NCBI GenBank assembly: GCA_041689995.1
Contig: JBDNFD010000149.1
Span: forward strand, 1 to 50,264
Length of the DNA: 50,264 nucleotides
Reading direction: 5' to 3'
Origin: DASSWG01 sp041689995
GTDB taxonomy: Bacteria > Bacteroidota > Bacteroidia > Flavobacteriales > Flavobacteriaceae
A model generated the notes under the pieces. That model did not search any database. It was not told where the DNA came from and saw only the letters and a list, made by a program, of their open reading frames with translations. How positions within the stretch are numbered: the stretch's first letter is position 1; each line of letters starts with the position of its first letter. The position numbers and the translations under genes are program-made. This document shows, piece by piece, positions 24,900 through 32,378 of this stretch.

Positions 24900-26212
24900 T
24901 AATAATGGCATTTTCCACATTCAATTCCACCGAGTTCGGCGATGGTAACTTTTTCCACACCATATTTTTTGGCAAGTTGCTCATGAATTTTTTCATAATA
25001 TTCATTGCCTTCCATCTTCACATTAGTTTCCTTATGGCAACTGATACACCATCCCATGGTTAATGGCGCATATTGATAAAGAACCTCCATCTCTTGTACT
25101 GGACCGTGGCATTTTTGACACTGAATGCCAGCAACGCTAACGTGTTGCGAGTGATTGTAATAAACAAAATCCGGAAGGTTGTGAATTCGTATCCATTTCA
25201 CCGGTTTAGGTTCTTTGGTATAATCTTGTTCCTCCGGATCCCAACCTGTTGCGGTATATAATTTGGCGATTTGTCCGTCGTAGAATTCTTTGCTGTGTTC
25301 TTCTGTTGCGGTTTCTGGTGCAACTTCGGAAATCGTTACGTGGCAGTTCATACATACATTTAATGAAGGAACCCCGGACACTTTGGATGTTCTTGCAGAG
25401 GAATGGCAATACTTACAATCTATTTGGTTGTCCCCAGCGTGAATTCTGTGGGAAAAATGAATAGGTTGAATTGGTTGATAACCTTGATCGACGCCTATTT
25501 GAAACATCCAACCGAAACCAAGATATGCCGCTGCCAACAAAAACACAATTGCGGACACCAATACCAAAAATTGATTTTCCACAAATGCTTTCCATATCGG
25601 CTTTCTTTTTTCTTCAACGAATACAGGCACATTATTTTCTTCTGCAAAACGGTTCAAGGTTTTGTTCACCAAAAACAAAATCGATATCAACACCACCAAA
25701 ACAAAGGCTAAGATACCTAAAATCATATTTCCAGAAATCCCACCACCACCTGAAGATTCAGATGTTTGTGCCGGGGCAGCTGCAACAGCAGATTCAGGCT
25801 TCGGCAATTCCACGTACGCCAAAATATCATCGATATCTTTTGTGCTAAATTGTGGAAAATGGGGCATTGGGACTTTATTGTATTCCTCAAAAATCGCCAC
25901 GGCATCAGAACCACCCGCATCGATCATTGCTTTGCTGTCATGGATCCAGTCATAAATCCATTGTTTATCCATACGCTCCGTGATGCCATGCAATGCTGGA
26001 CCCACCATTTTTTTGTAAGGTCTGTGACAGGCAGCACAATTGGCATTGAACAGGGATTTCCCTTTATCGGGGTCGCCCAAATCACTGCTCGTCGCATCCG
26101 ACGAAGTATTGGCGCCTTCCTGTCCGTATGATAAAGTGGGAAATGTAACTAAAATGAATGCAGAAACCAGTAGGATTCTTAAAACTGAACGGCGGAATTT
26201 CACCTTTTCCAT
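24899..26212 (-). CDS. actA: Alternative Complex III subunit ActA, multihaem cytochrome c with N-terminal monohaem domain
   Basis: The 437-residue protein starts with a signal peptide. A class I cytochrome c domain follows with CAACH (59-63), then two TM helices (about 160-185 and 212-235), then the ActA pentahaem part with CKYCH 266-270, CMNCH 287-291, CQKCH 365-369, CISCH 389-393 and CGKCH 432-436. Six haem c sites are thus visible. It is the first gene of the minus-strand act-cox operon, with a candidate promoter about 80 bp upstream. The pentahaem part passes electrons from ActB outward; the extra monohaem domain may serve as a built-in carrier. Confidence 0.93.
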   Translation of the reverse strand: MEKVKFRRSVLRILLVSAFILVTFPTLSYGQEGANTSSDATSSDLGDPDKGKSLFNANCAACHRPYKKMVGPALHGITERMDKQWIYDWIHDSKAMIDAGGSDAVAIFEEYNKVPMPHFPQFSTKDIDDILAYVELPKPESAVAAAPAQTSESSGGGGISGNMILGILAFVLVVLISILFLVNKTLNRFAEENNVPVFVEEKRKPIWKAFVENQFLVLVSAIVFLLAAAYLGFGWMFQIGVDQGYQPIQPIHFSHRIHAGDNQIDCKYCHSSARTSKVSGVPSLNVCMNCHVTISEVAPETATEEHSKEFYDGQIAKLYTATGWDPEEQDYTKEPKPVKWIRIHNLPDFVYYNHSQHVSVAGIQCQKCHGPVQEMEVLYQYAPLTMGWCISCHKETNVKMEGNEYYEKIHEQLAKKYGVEKVTIAELGGIECGKCHY

Positions 26213-26292
26213 ATTAACTAAATTAATAACTGAGTTTGGGATGGCTTCGCGTTTCTTCGAAAACAGGAAACCGCACCTTTAAAATTCACGCA

Positions 26293-26300
26293 CAAAAGTA
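26293..26300 (-). promoter_or_regulatory. Candidate -7 box of the act-cox operon
   Basis: Read on the minus strand, TACTTTTG matches TAnnTTTG and lies about 80 bp upstream of the actA start. No clear TTG partner is seen. The region is shared with the divergent SPOR gene. Confidence 0.4.
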
Positions 26301-26379
26301 ATACTTACTAATGATTTTTAAAATCTTAGGGAAGTGTTAATAGTTAATTTATACCGTTTCTAAATAATAAATCCATCTA

Positions 26380-26406
26380 TTGTATGGTTATTAAATTTTA
26401 CCTTTG
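26380..26406 (+). promoter_or_regulatory. Promoter of the SPOR-domain gene
   Basis: TTG (26380-26382), 16 bp spacing and TACCTTTG (26399-26406) fit the Bacteroidota promoter well. The ATG lies 18 bp after the -7 box. Confidence 0.55.
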
Positions 26407-26424
26407 CCACAAACCTTATTAAGA

Positions 26425-26817
26425 ATGAACGATTTACCATTAAAAAAGTGCTTGACCATCTTAAACTTATGTCTTCTTATGGGCTTTACAGGCTTTTCAC
26501 AAGAAGGAAAAATTCATATTCAACAAGATCCCGAAATCTTGGAATTAATCGCATTGCAGTCCGAAATGGCCCAGGACAACGATTTTGGCGAAAGATATAA
26601 AATACAAATTTTTTATGGGAACAATGGTCAAGCTACGAAGGCACTGAAGGAATTTCACGAAAAATTTCCGGAATGGTCCACTACCATTGAATATCAAACC
26701 CCAAATTATAAAGTATGGATCGGCAATTTCCGCACGCGTCTGGAAGCTGACCGCGCCTTTCTACAGATCAAAAATGATTATCAAAGCGCATTTGTTTTTA
26801 GACCAAAAGGAAATTAG
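26425..26817 (+). CDS. Secreted SPOR-domain protein
   Basis: The 130-residue protein has an N-terminal signal peptide (hydrophobic residues about 9-24, F-S-Q cleavage context). The C-terminal SPOR-like domain (about 57-128) has Y-K-I-Q-I-F-Y, the central T-P-N-Y-K-V-W-I-G-N-F and the L-E-A-D-R-A-F segment. SPOR domains bind denuded peptidoglycan glycan strands, so the protein probably acts in the periplasm. The ATG at 26425 is chosen over an upstream in-frame TTG because it directly precedes the signal peptide. Confidence 0.85.
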   Translation: MNDLPLKKCLTILNLCLLMGFTGFSQEGKIHIQQDPEILELIALQSEMAQDNDFGERYKIQIFYGNNGQATKALKEFHEKFPEWSTTIEYQTPNYKVWIGNFRTRLEADRAFLQIKNDYQSAFVFRPKGN

Positions 26818-26869
26818 ATAAAAAAAACGGCTATACTTTATAAAGGTCAAAAATTTGTTCTAAAGTTAA

Positions 26870-27226
26870 CTGCAATCAATTAAAAAACCAAATTATGCTG
26901 TCCACGCAATGGGCGCAAGGATCGGTGGAAGTCACCACATGTTTTTTACAAATTTTTCCACAGGAAATGAACATTCATTTGGCAGTGAATTTTTAGAAAT
27001 CAAACCGAACGAATTCATAGAACACACAGATAAATTTGACGACCCCAATATGCCCGGGGAAATGACCATCTCAATTTGGTTCAAAAAAGTTTCTTGCGGC
27101 ATCGAACTAAAAATCGTTCAAAAAGGAATTCCTTCCGTTATTCCGTTGGAAATGTGTTATTTGGGATGGAATGAATCCTCGGAAAAATTAGCAAAATTGG
27201 TGCAGCCAGAAATCCCAGATGCGTAA
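26870..27226 (+). pseudogene. 5'-truncated SRPBCC (AHSA1-like) domain gene
   Basis: After an in-frame TAA the frame reads into a peptide with A-M-G-A-R-I-G-G, then F-F-T-N-F-S-T-G-N-E-H-S-F-G, D-K-F-D-D-P-N-M-P-G-E-M and C-Y-L-G-W-N-E-S. These are hallmark motifs of START/SRPBCC-type proteins. The first roughly 30 residues of the family (first strand and helix, with the A-P-x-x-V-Y-x-A-F-type motif) are absent. The only in-frame ATG (26909) lies within the second strand. An out-of-frame ATG at 26895 follows a typical A-rich leader, as if a deletion had joined the old start region to the middle of the gene. A shortened product from 26909 cannot be excluded. Confidence 0.65.
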
Positions 27227-27266
27227 TACTGGACCACTGCCTCTGCCAACTGCTACTGAATTGACC

Positions 27267-27305
27267 ACTGAAAACTGATCACTGAAAACTGATCACTGAT
27301 CACTA
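27267..27305. repeat. Heptanucleotide tandem repeat (ACTGAAA / ACTGATC)
   Basis: Perfect phase-seven units ACTGAAA, ACTGATC, ACTGAAA, ACTGATC, ACTGATC and ACTA begin at 27267. Degenerate ACTG-containing units extend back to about 27228. The array lies between the SRPBCC remnant and the 3' end of the nitroreductase gene and touches that gene's stop codon. Confidence 0.75.
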
Positions 27306-27938
27306 CCCCCCCCACTCTATCACCAAATCTTCCATCGGACGGCGCACTTTTTTGAAGCCCGCAAATTTATCGTCGGTCGCCCGATAGCCAATGGGCATGG
27401 CCAAAATCGATTTTAAGCCTTTTTCTTCTAAGTGAAGGGCACTGTCATATTTCTTTGTGTCGAAACCCTCCATTGGACAAGCATCGATGCGTTCAATAGC
27501 ACAGATATTCAATAAATTCCCCATCGCCAAATAGACCTGATTGATCGCCCAAAACTCCTTTTCCGAAGGCCCTTTTCCCTCGAAATCACGGATCAAATTT
27601 TCCCGGAATGGACGTAATATCTCTTCCGGGGTGTTCCTGATTTTCATTTCAAGTTCGAACTTCTGTTTGATAAAGTTTGTGTCAACACCGGTTTCAATGC
27701 AAAACACCAATAAATGTGAAGCGGTAGCCACTTGTTTTTGGTAATAACTATGCTTTTCAAGTTTCTTTTGAAGGGTTTTATCCTGAATAATTAACAATCG
27801 ATTGGGCTGCAGACCCGACGACGACGGAATTAGTTGAAAAGCTTTCTTGATGATCTCAATTTTTTCACGGGGAAGTATCCGTTCATTGTCGAATTTTTTC
27901 ACGGCGTAACGCCATTCCATTGCTGCAACTGTATCCAT
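27303..27938 (-). CDS. Nitroreductase-family NAD(P)H-dependent oxidoreductase
   Basis: The 211-residue protein belongs to the FMN-dependent nitroreductase family. It has the N-terminal W-R-Y-A-V-K-K-F-D motif with FMN-contacting residues, S-S-S-G-L-Q-P-N-R near 44-52, and the C-P-M-E-G-F-D motif of the NfsB/quinone-type group. It probably reduces quinones or nitro compounds with NAD(P)H in the cytoplasm. The ATG at 27938 is preferred over an in-frame TTG at 27968, because the family starts close to M-D-x-x-x-A-M-E-W-R-Y. The gene ends at the heptad repeat. Confidence 0.9.
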   Translation of the reverse strand: MDTVAAMEWRYAVKKFDNERILPREKIEIIKKAFQLIPSSSGLQPNRLLIIQDKTLQKKLEKHSYYQKQVATASHLLVFCIETGVDTNFIKQKFELEMKIRNTPEEILRPFRENLIRDFEGKGPSEKEFWAINQVYLAMGNLLNICAIERIDACPMEGFDTKKYDSALHLEEKGLKSILAMPIGYRATDDKFAGFKKVRRPMEDLVIEWGG

Positions 27939-28062
27939 TCCGAAGGGTTTTGATATAAATCGCTGCAAAGATAGGTATTATGAATTTCTTATTTTAAATG
28001 TGAAGTCTTTCCCGTTGAAAAATGATTTGGTGTTCAAAGGGAACTTTTTCCTCTAAAATATG

Positions 28063-28070
28063 TAGTTTTG
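28063..28070 (+). promoter_or_regulatory. Candidate -7 box of the endonuclease gene
   Basis: TAGTTTTG matches TAnnTTTG and is 14 bp before the chosen ATG. There is no good TTG upstream at the expected spacing. Confidence 0.3.
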
Positions 28071-28084
28071 AAAAAATTTATTTG

Positions 28085-30040
28085 ATGAAGAAATTATATC
28101 CCCTCCTGCTCTTATTTTTTATTTCCAACTTGTTGTCGGCTCAAATTGTGATCAACGAACTGGATTCCGACACGCAAAGTATAGACGATCTCGAATTTAT
28201 TGAACTGAAAACAGATTCGCCTTTTCAATCCTTGGATGGTTATGTGGTGGTTTTGTTCAACGGTTCCAGTAGCGGGAACAACAGCAGTTATTACACCTAC
28301 GATTTGGATGGCCTCTTCACAAATATAAATGGCACTTTGGTGATTGGAAGCAGCAATGTTTCCCCCGTTCCCGCAGCTTTAATACCCCCAAATGTCATAC
28401 AAAACGGCGCCGATGCGGTCGCTATTTACCAAGGTGATTATTTCGATTTTCCCGAAGGAACGCAAGCCACCACCACCAATTTGATCGATGCTTTGGTTTA
28501 TGGAACCGGCGATGATGATGACACGGATTTAATGGCTTTACTGGGAATTTCCGAACAAATCGATGAAGATCTTCACAACAATAAAGAATTCGAATCCATC
28601 CAACGAAACAATGACGGCACTTATTTTGTTGGTGCGCCAACCCCGGGCCAATTGAACGATGGAAGCGGTATTGTTTTGAACGGGGTTTCCTTTTCCGTTC
28701 CACAGGACCAATATAATGAAGGCGATTCATTCACTATTTATTTTACGTTAGAAGAATCCATAGCTTCTGATTTGACGATTAATTTCAACTTATCCAACGG
28801 AACTTTCGACACCTATGATTTTTCGGGAAACACTTTCGCTATGATTCCTGCCGGACAAAATTCAGCAAATACCACGATCACTTTAATCGATGATTCCGAC
28901 GATGAAGGCGATGAGGTTTTAATGATTAACATGACCGCTCTTCCCGATCAATTTGTGGAATTGAACGACAACAAAAAAATCCGGGTTGTAGACAATGATT
29001 TCACCATTGCCGATTTCGGAAGTCCTCTAAACCCAACTTATGATATTGTGGAAAGCACGCAGCCCGACGGATATTACAGCAGTTTGGATGGTTTGGCCAG
29101 CGATGCGTTGAGGCAAGCCTTGCAAGATATTATTGCAAATCCCAATGTGGTGCGCGCACAAACCTATGCAGATATAATTGATATTTTGAAAAAAGCCGAT
29201 CAAAACCCCGAAAACAGCAACGAAGTTTGGTTGGTTTACACGGAACAAGGCCGGCCTAAACTCGATTTTCAAACCACTTCAGACAATACCGGAACTTGGA
29301 ACCGCGAACATTGTTATCCGCGTTCTCGAGGTGGTTATTATAGCATAGAAGCGGATGATGTCGCCGATGGCCCAAACATTTTCTGGACAACGAATGCCGA
29401 TTCTTTACGACACGGAAATTCTGATGCACATTCCCTTCGAGCGGCCGATGCCGGCATAAACAGTTCACGCGGAAATAAAGATTATGGGGAATATAGTGGA
29501 CCAGATGGAAATTTGGGCAGTTTTAAAGGCGATGTGGCGCGCAGCGTTTTATATATGGCCGTTCGATATAATGGATTGGAAGTTGTTCCCGGAAATCCTG
29601 ACAATACCACGGTCGGCGCCTTAGGGGATCTTGATATTCTGTTGGAATGGAACCGTAACGATCCGCCCGATGATTATGAAATGAACCGAAATAATGTGGT
29701 TTATACTTGGCAGTACAACAGAAACCCATTCATTGATCAACCCGAATTGATAGAATATATTTGGGGCGATCACATGGGCGAAACTTGGGAACAACTTTCG
29801 GTAAATGAAGTGAATTTGCAAGAAATCGCCATTTATCCTAATCCCAGTTCGGGCACAATTTCCATTCAGGGAATTTCCAAAAATGCAGATTTGGAAATTT
29901 ATAACCTTCTCGGAAAACGCGTTCTCAAAACTTCTGTGGAAAATAATATTAGTCTTCCGTTGAATTTACCTTCGGGAATTTATTTGGCGGTTATTTCCGA
30001 TGGCGATTTCAAGATCACCAAAAAATTGATTGTTGAGTGA
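28085..30040 (+). CDS. Secreted endonuclease I with lamin-tail domain and T9SS sorting domain
   Basis: The 651-residue protein has a signal peptide (1-19) and a lamin-tail-like domain (about 20-190, starting I-V-I-N-E-L-D). A Calx-beta-like segment with D-D-S-D-D-E-G-D-E follows at about 205-310. Next is an endonuclease I domain with N-R-E-H-C-Y-P-R-S-R-G-G and A-H-S-L-R-A-A-D-A-G-I-N-S-S-R-G-N-K. The end is a C-terminal type IX secretion sorting domain (I-Y-P-N-P-S-S-G ... L-P-S-G-I-Y-L-A-V). It is probably exported across the outer membrane to degrade extracellular DNA or RNA. The ATG at 28085 directly precedes the signal; the frame extends further upstream without family-like sequence. Confidence 0.9.
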   Translation: MKKLYPLLLLFFISNLLSAQIVINELDSDTQSIDDLEFIELKTDSPFQSLDGYVVVLFNGSSSGNNSSYYTYDLDGLFTNINGTLVIGSSNVSPVPAALIPPNVIQNGADAVAIYQGDYFDFPEGTQATTTNLIDALVYGTGDDDDTDLMALLGISEQIDEDLHNNKEFESIQRNNDGTYFVGAPTPGQLNDGSGIVLNGVSFSVPQDQYNEGDSFTIYFTLEESIASDLTINFNLSNGTFDTYDFSGNTFAMIPAGQNSANTTITLIDDSDDEGDEVLMINMTALPDQFVELNDNKKIRVVDNDFTIADFGSPLNPTYDIVESTQPDGYYSSLDGLASDALRQALQDIIANPNVVRAQTYADIIDILKKADQNPENSNEVWLVYTEQGRPKLDFQTTSDNTGTWNREHCYPRSRGGYYSIEADDVADGPNIFWTTNADSLRHGNSDAHSLRAADAGINSSRGNKDYGEYSGPDGNLGSFKGDVARSVLYMAVRYNGLEVVPGNPDNTTVGALGDLDILLEWNRNDPPDDYEMNRNNVVYTWQYNRNPFIDQPELIEYIWGDHMGETWEQLSVNEVNLQEIAIYPNPSSGTISIQGISKNADLEIYNLLGKRVLKTSVENNISLPLNLPSGIYLAVISDGDFKITKKLIVE

Positions 30041-30163
30041 TGAAAACGTAAAGCTATTTTTTTGGTTGGAAGGAATTCTTGGAGGAAATTAAACTGATTA
30101 GTTACCTTGAATTTAGTTCAATTTGTCATTCTGTATTGGATTTTCAGCCCATAAACTTTTCAG

Positions 30164-30553
30164 TCAAAATATGTTATATAGAATTAATCCACCAAAAAGA
30201 AAAGCAAATGGCGAAATTAATTGAAGGTAAATTGGCTTGAGGATGTCCGCACTTTTTGTCGAGAATTTATGATGTATTTTTCTCGGAACAATATAAAGTA
30301 TCAGAGAAGTTATGAGCATTATCCATCCAAAAACATTAAAAGCTTCAGGAAATTTAGATGATTCCGAACATACTATCAAAGCTGTGGCGGGAATCAATCG
30401 GAGTGTTATTTCCGCATAATTTATAAAATTTGTGCTTCCGGCCTTTCTTAATGTGGTCCTCGCCTTTATTGGATTTATAAGCATTACAAATCCAATAAAA
30501 ATTATAAAAATCCCGAAAAATATCACTACCCATTTTGCAATTTCTATTATCAT
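30164..30553 (-). CDS. Four-TM membrane protein, unknown function
   Basis: The 129-residue product is mostly hydrophobic: helices near 7-27, 48-62, 73-90 and 106-126, with a basic N-x-I-K-A-R-T-T-L-R loop. The reading frame is intact and begins with M-I-I-E. I do not recognise the family. It sits at the border of a stretch with several gene remnants, but shows no lesion itself. Confidence 0.6.
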   Translation of the reverse strand: MIIEIAKWVVIFFGIFIIFIGFVMLINPIKARTTLRKAGSTNFINYAEITLRLIPATALIVCSESSKFPEAFNVFGWIMLITSLILYIVPRKIHHKFSTKSADILKPIYLQLISPFAFLFGGLILYNIF

Positions 30554-30593
30554 AATTTAGGATACGTTTTAGAATTCATCTCGGTTTTAAAGC

Positions 30594-30758
30594 TTACTTA
30601 TTATTTCTATAATCAAAATCATCTATCTTTTCATCGTCCGGAAATCCATAAAGCTTAATCGCGGTATATGCAATTCAAGCAAAGACAAAGAAAAAAGTAA
30701 TCCGTTGACCCACGGTGATAAAAGTCCAAGGACTGCGTAAAAACGATTTCGCATATTT
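30594..30758 (-). pseudogene. Degenerate small membrane-protein gene with in-frame TGA
   Basis: One minus-strand frame reads K-Y-A-K-S-F-L-R-S-P-W-T-F-I-T-V-G, a hydrophobic F-F-F-V-F-A, then TGA (30675-30677), then I-A-Y-T-A-I-K-L-Y-G-F-P-D-D-E-K and an acidic tail ending at TAA. The TGA lies inside what looks like a single TM helix, where TGG (Trp) would restore a protein of about 54 residues. No start codon remains in that frame; an ATG at 30752-30754 is in another frame. The coherent sequence on both sides of the stop supports a decayed gene rather than chance. Confidence 0.5.
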
Positions 30759-30819
30759 TAATGATAATAAATTATGATGCGAAATTAACAACTTATCCCG
30801 TCACTAAATTTGATATAAA

Positions 30820-30969
30820 TCAAAAACCACTTTTAATTGCCCTCACCCTACTTAATGTTTCTTGTGTCATTCCCAAATGATAGGCGATCATTCCTAAAGG
30901 GACTCTTTGTAATTTATTATTTGAGGTTTTTTCAAAGAAGTGATAGCGTTCTTTGGCAAGGAATTCGAC
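30820..30969 (-). pseudogene. 3' remnant of a Crp/Fnr-family regulator gene
   Basis: After an in-frame TAG the minus-strand frame gives E-F-L-A-K-E-R-Y-H-F-F, then L-Q-R-V-P-L-G-M-I-A-Y-H-L-G-M-T-Q-E-T-L-S-R-V-R and a stop at 30820-30822. This is the winged-helix DNA-binding end of Crp/Fnr regulators, including the recognition helix (M-T-Q-E-T-L-S-R). The whole cyclic-nucleotide-like sensor domain (about 150 residues) and the start are absent. Confidence 0.75.
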
Positions 30970-31064
30970 CTAACAAAAATAAAAATTGTTTTTTTGTGAT
31001 TTTCCAATCCATCGTGCGAATAATAAAGAAAAGGATTTAAATTCTTAATAAAATTTTCGGCAAA

Positions 31065-31253
31065 ATGGACAATGGGATTACAGGCAGTTTTGTTTACCTA
31101 TCCTATTGGTTGTACAAAAACCATAAGCCCGAAAACTTGAATAAAAAATGGTTTAGAAATCTAATCGCAGGTTCAGGGGGAAAGTCGGTGGAAAAAGCCA
31201 TCGAATTCTACAGGGAGATAGAGGAATTTGAAAAAGAAATAGGACCAGGTTAA
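31065..31253 (+). CDS. Small hypothetical ORF, possibly a gene fragment
   Basis: A 62-residue frame begins at an ATG with a Y-W-L-Y-K-N-H-K-P-E segment and ends in a charged helix (E-K-A-I-E-F-Y-R-E-I-E-E-F-E-K). I do not recognise a family. It lies 13 bp before a truncated GNAT gene and among other remnants, so it may be a piece of a larger lost gene. Coding status is uncertain. Confidence 0.35.
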   Translation: MDNGITGSFVYLSYWLYKNHKPENLNKKWFRNLIAGSGGKSVEKAIEFYREIEEFEKEIGPG

Positions 31254-31266
31254 AACCGAAACTAAA

Positions 31267-31374
31267 ATGAAATTTAGGAAAACCACAATAACTGACATTT
31301 TCAAAATTATCGAAATGATTGCAGACGAAGATCTTGGGAAATCACGAGAGGCCAAACGTCGCTTTCTCCGCTAA
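31267..31374 (+). pseudogene. 5' fragment of a GNAT acetyltransferase gene
   Basis: From ATG 31267 the frame reads M-K-F-R-K-T-T-I-T-D-I-F-K-I-I-E-M-I-A-D-E-D-L-G-K-S-R-E, the typical first strand and helix of a GNAT N-acetyltransferase. It then runs out of homology and stops at 31372-31374, overlapping the convergent murB stop codon. Only about 28 of some 150 residues remain; the acetyl-CoA site is lost. Confidence 0.65.
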
Positions 31375-32378
31375 AAAATATTCACTTCAAATTCCAGTGA
31401 AATGCCGTATTCCGAATTTATTTTACCGCGTATTTTTTCGGCCAGATCCAAAATTTCAGCTCCGCTGGCGTTTCCGTAATTCACCAAAACCAAAGCTTGC
31501 TTTTCGTGCACCCCGGCATCGCCTTTTCGATATCCTTTGAAACCGGCTTGGTCAATCAGCCAACCGGCAGGAATTTTTACATGCCCTTCGTTTGCGGGAT
31601 AAGACGGTAGTTCGGAATGCTTTATTTTGATAGCTTCAAATTCTTCTACCGAAATTATAGGATTTTTGAAAAAACTACCACTATTCCCGATTTCTTTCGG
31701 GTCTGGAAGTTTTTCTTGCCTAATTTTAATTACGGCATTCGAAACATCACGGATTCCAGGATTTTCGATCCCCACCAATTCACTTTGAATCGCACCATAA
31801 CCCGTATGAAGTTGATGCTCTTTTTTCGTTAACCGAAATGTGACAGAGGTGATCACAAACCGATTTTTCAATTCGTTTTTGAATACCGAATTCCTATAGC
31901 CAAAGCAACATTCTTCCTTGGAAAAAACCGTGGTTTCCAATGTTTGAACGTTCAAAGCTTCGCAAGAAACAAAGCTATCTTTCAGCTCTACGCCATAAGC
32001 GCCAATGTTTTGAATGGGCGCCGATCCGACATTCCCTGGAATCAAAGAAAGATTTTCCAGTCCGCCGAAATTGTTCTCCAAACACCACAAAATAAATTGA
32101 TGCCAATTTTCACCGGATTTTACACAAACCAAAACCGAAGCATCATCTTCTTCAAGAATTTCCTTCCCTTTCAAATTAACGTGAACCACGGTTTTATCCA
32201 AATCTTTTGTCAGCAGCATGTTGCTCCCTCCACCCAAAATAAACAATTCCGAAGCATATACTTTTCGAATGGTCTGCTTCAATTCATTTTCGGAGGTTAT
32301 CGAAATAAAATTTTTCGCCTTGACATCAATTCCAAAGCTGTTGTATTCTTTCAGTGATTTATTCCTAAGGAGCCGCAT
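31371..32378 (-). CDS. murB: UDP-N-acetylmuramate dehydrogenase (UDP-N-acetylenolpyruvoylglucosamine reductase)
   Basis: MurB reduces UDP-GlcNAc-enolpyruvate to UDP-MurNAc with NADPH and FAD in peptidoglycan synthesis. The 335-residue length and layout are those of type I MurB. Visible are the FAD-binding L-G-G-G-S-N-M-L-L motif, Y-G-V-E, G-Y-R-N-S-V-F-K, and the catalytic-region G-N-S-G-S-F-F-K-N-P. Its ATG overlaps the upstream aminotransferase stop (ATGA), so the two are co-transcribed and probably coupled. Confidence 0.96.
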   Translation of the reverse strand: MRLLRNKSLKEYNSFGIDVKAKNFISITSENELKQTIRKVYASELFILGGGSNMLLTKDLDKTVVHVNLKGKEILEEDDASVLVCVKSGENWHQFILWCLENNFGGLENLSLIPGNVGSAPIQNIGAYGVELKDSFVSCEALNVQTLETTVFSKEECCFGYRNSVFKNELKNRFVITSVTFRLTKKEHQLHTGYGAIQSELVGIENPGIRDVSNAVIKIRQEKLPDPKEIGNSGSFFKNPIISVEEFEAIKIKHSELPSYPANEGHVKIPAGWLIDQAGFKGYRKGDAGVHEKQALVLVNYGNASGAEILDLAEKIRGKINSEYGISLEFEVNIF

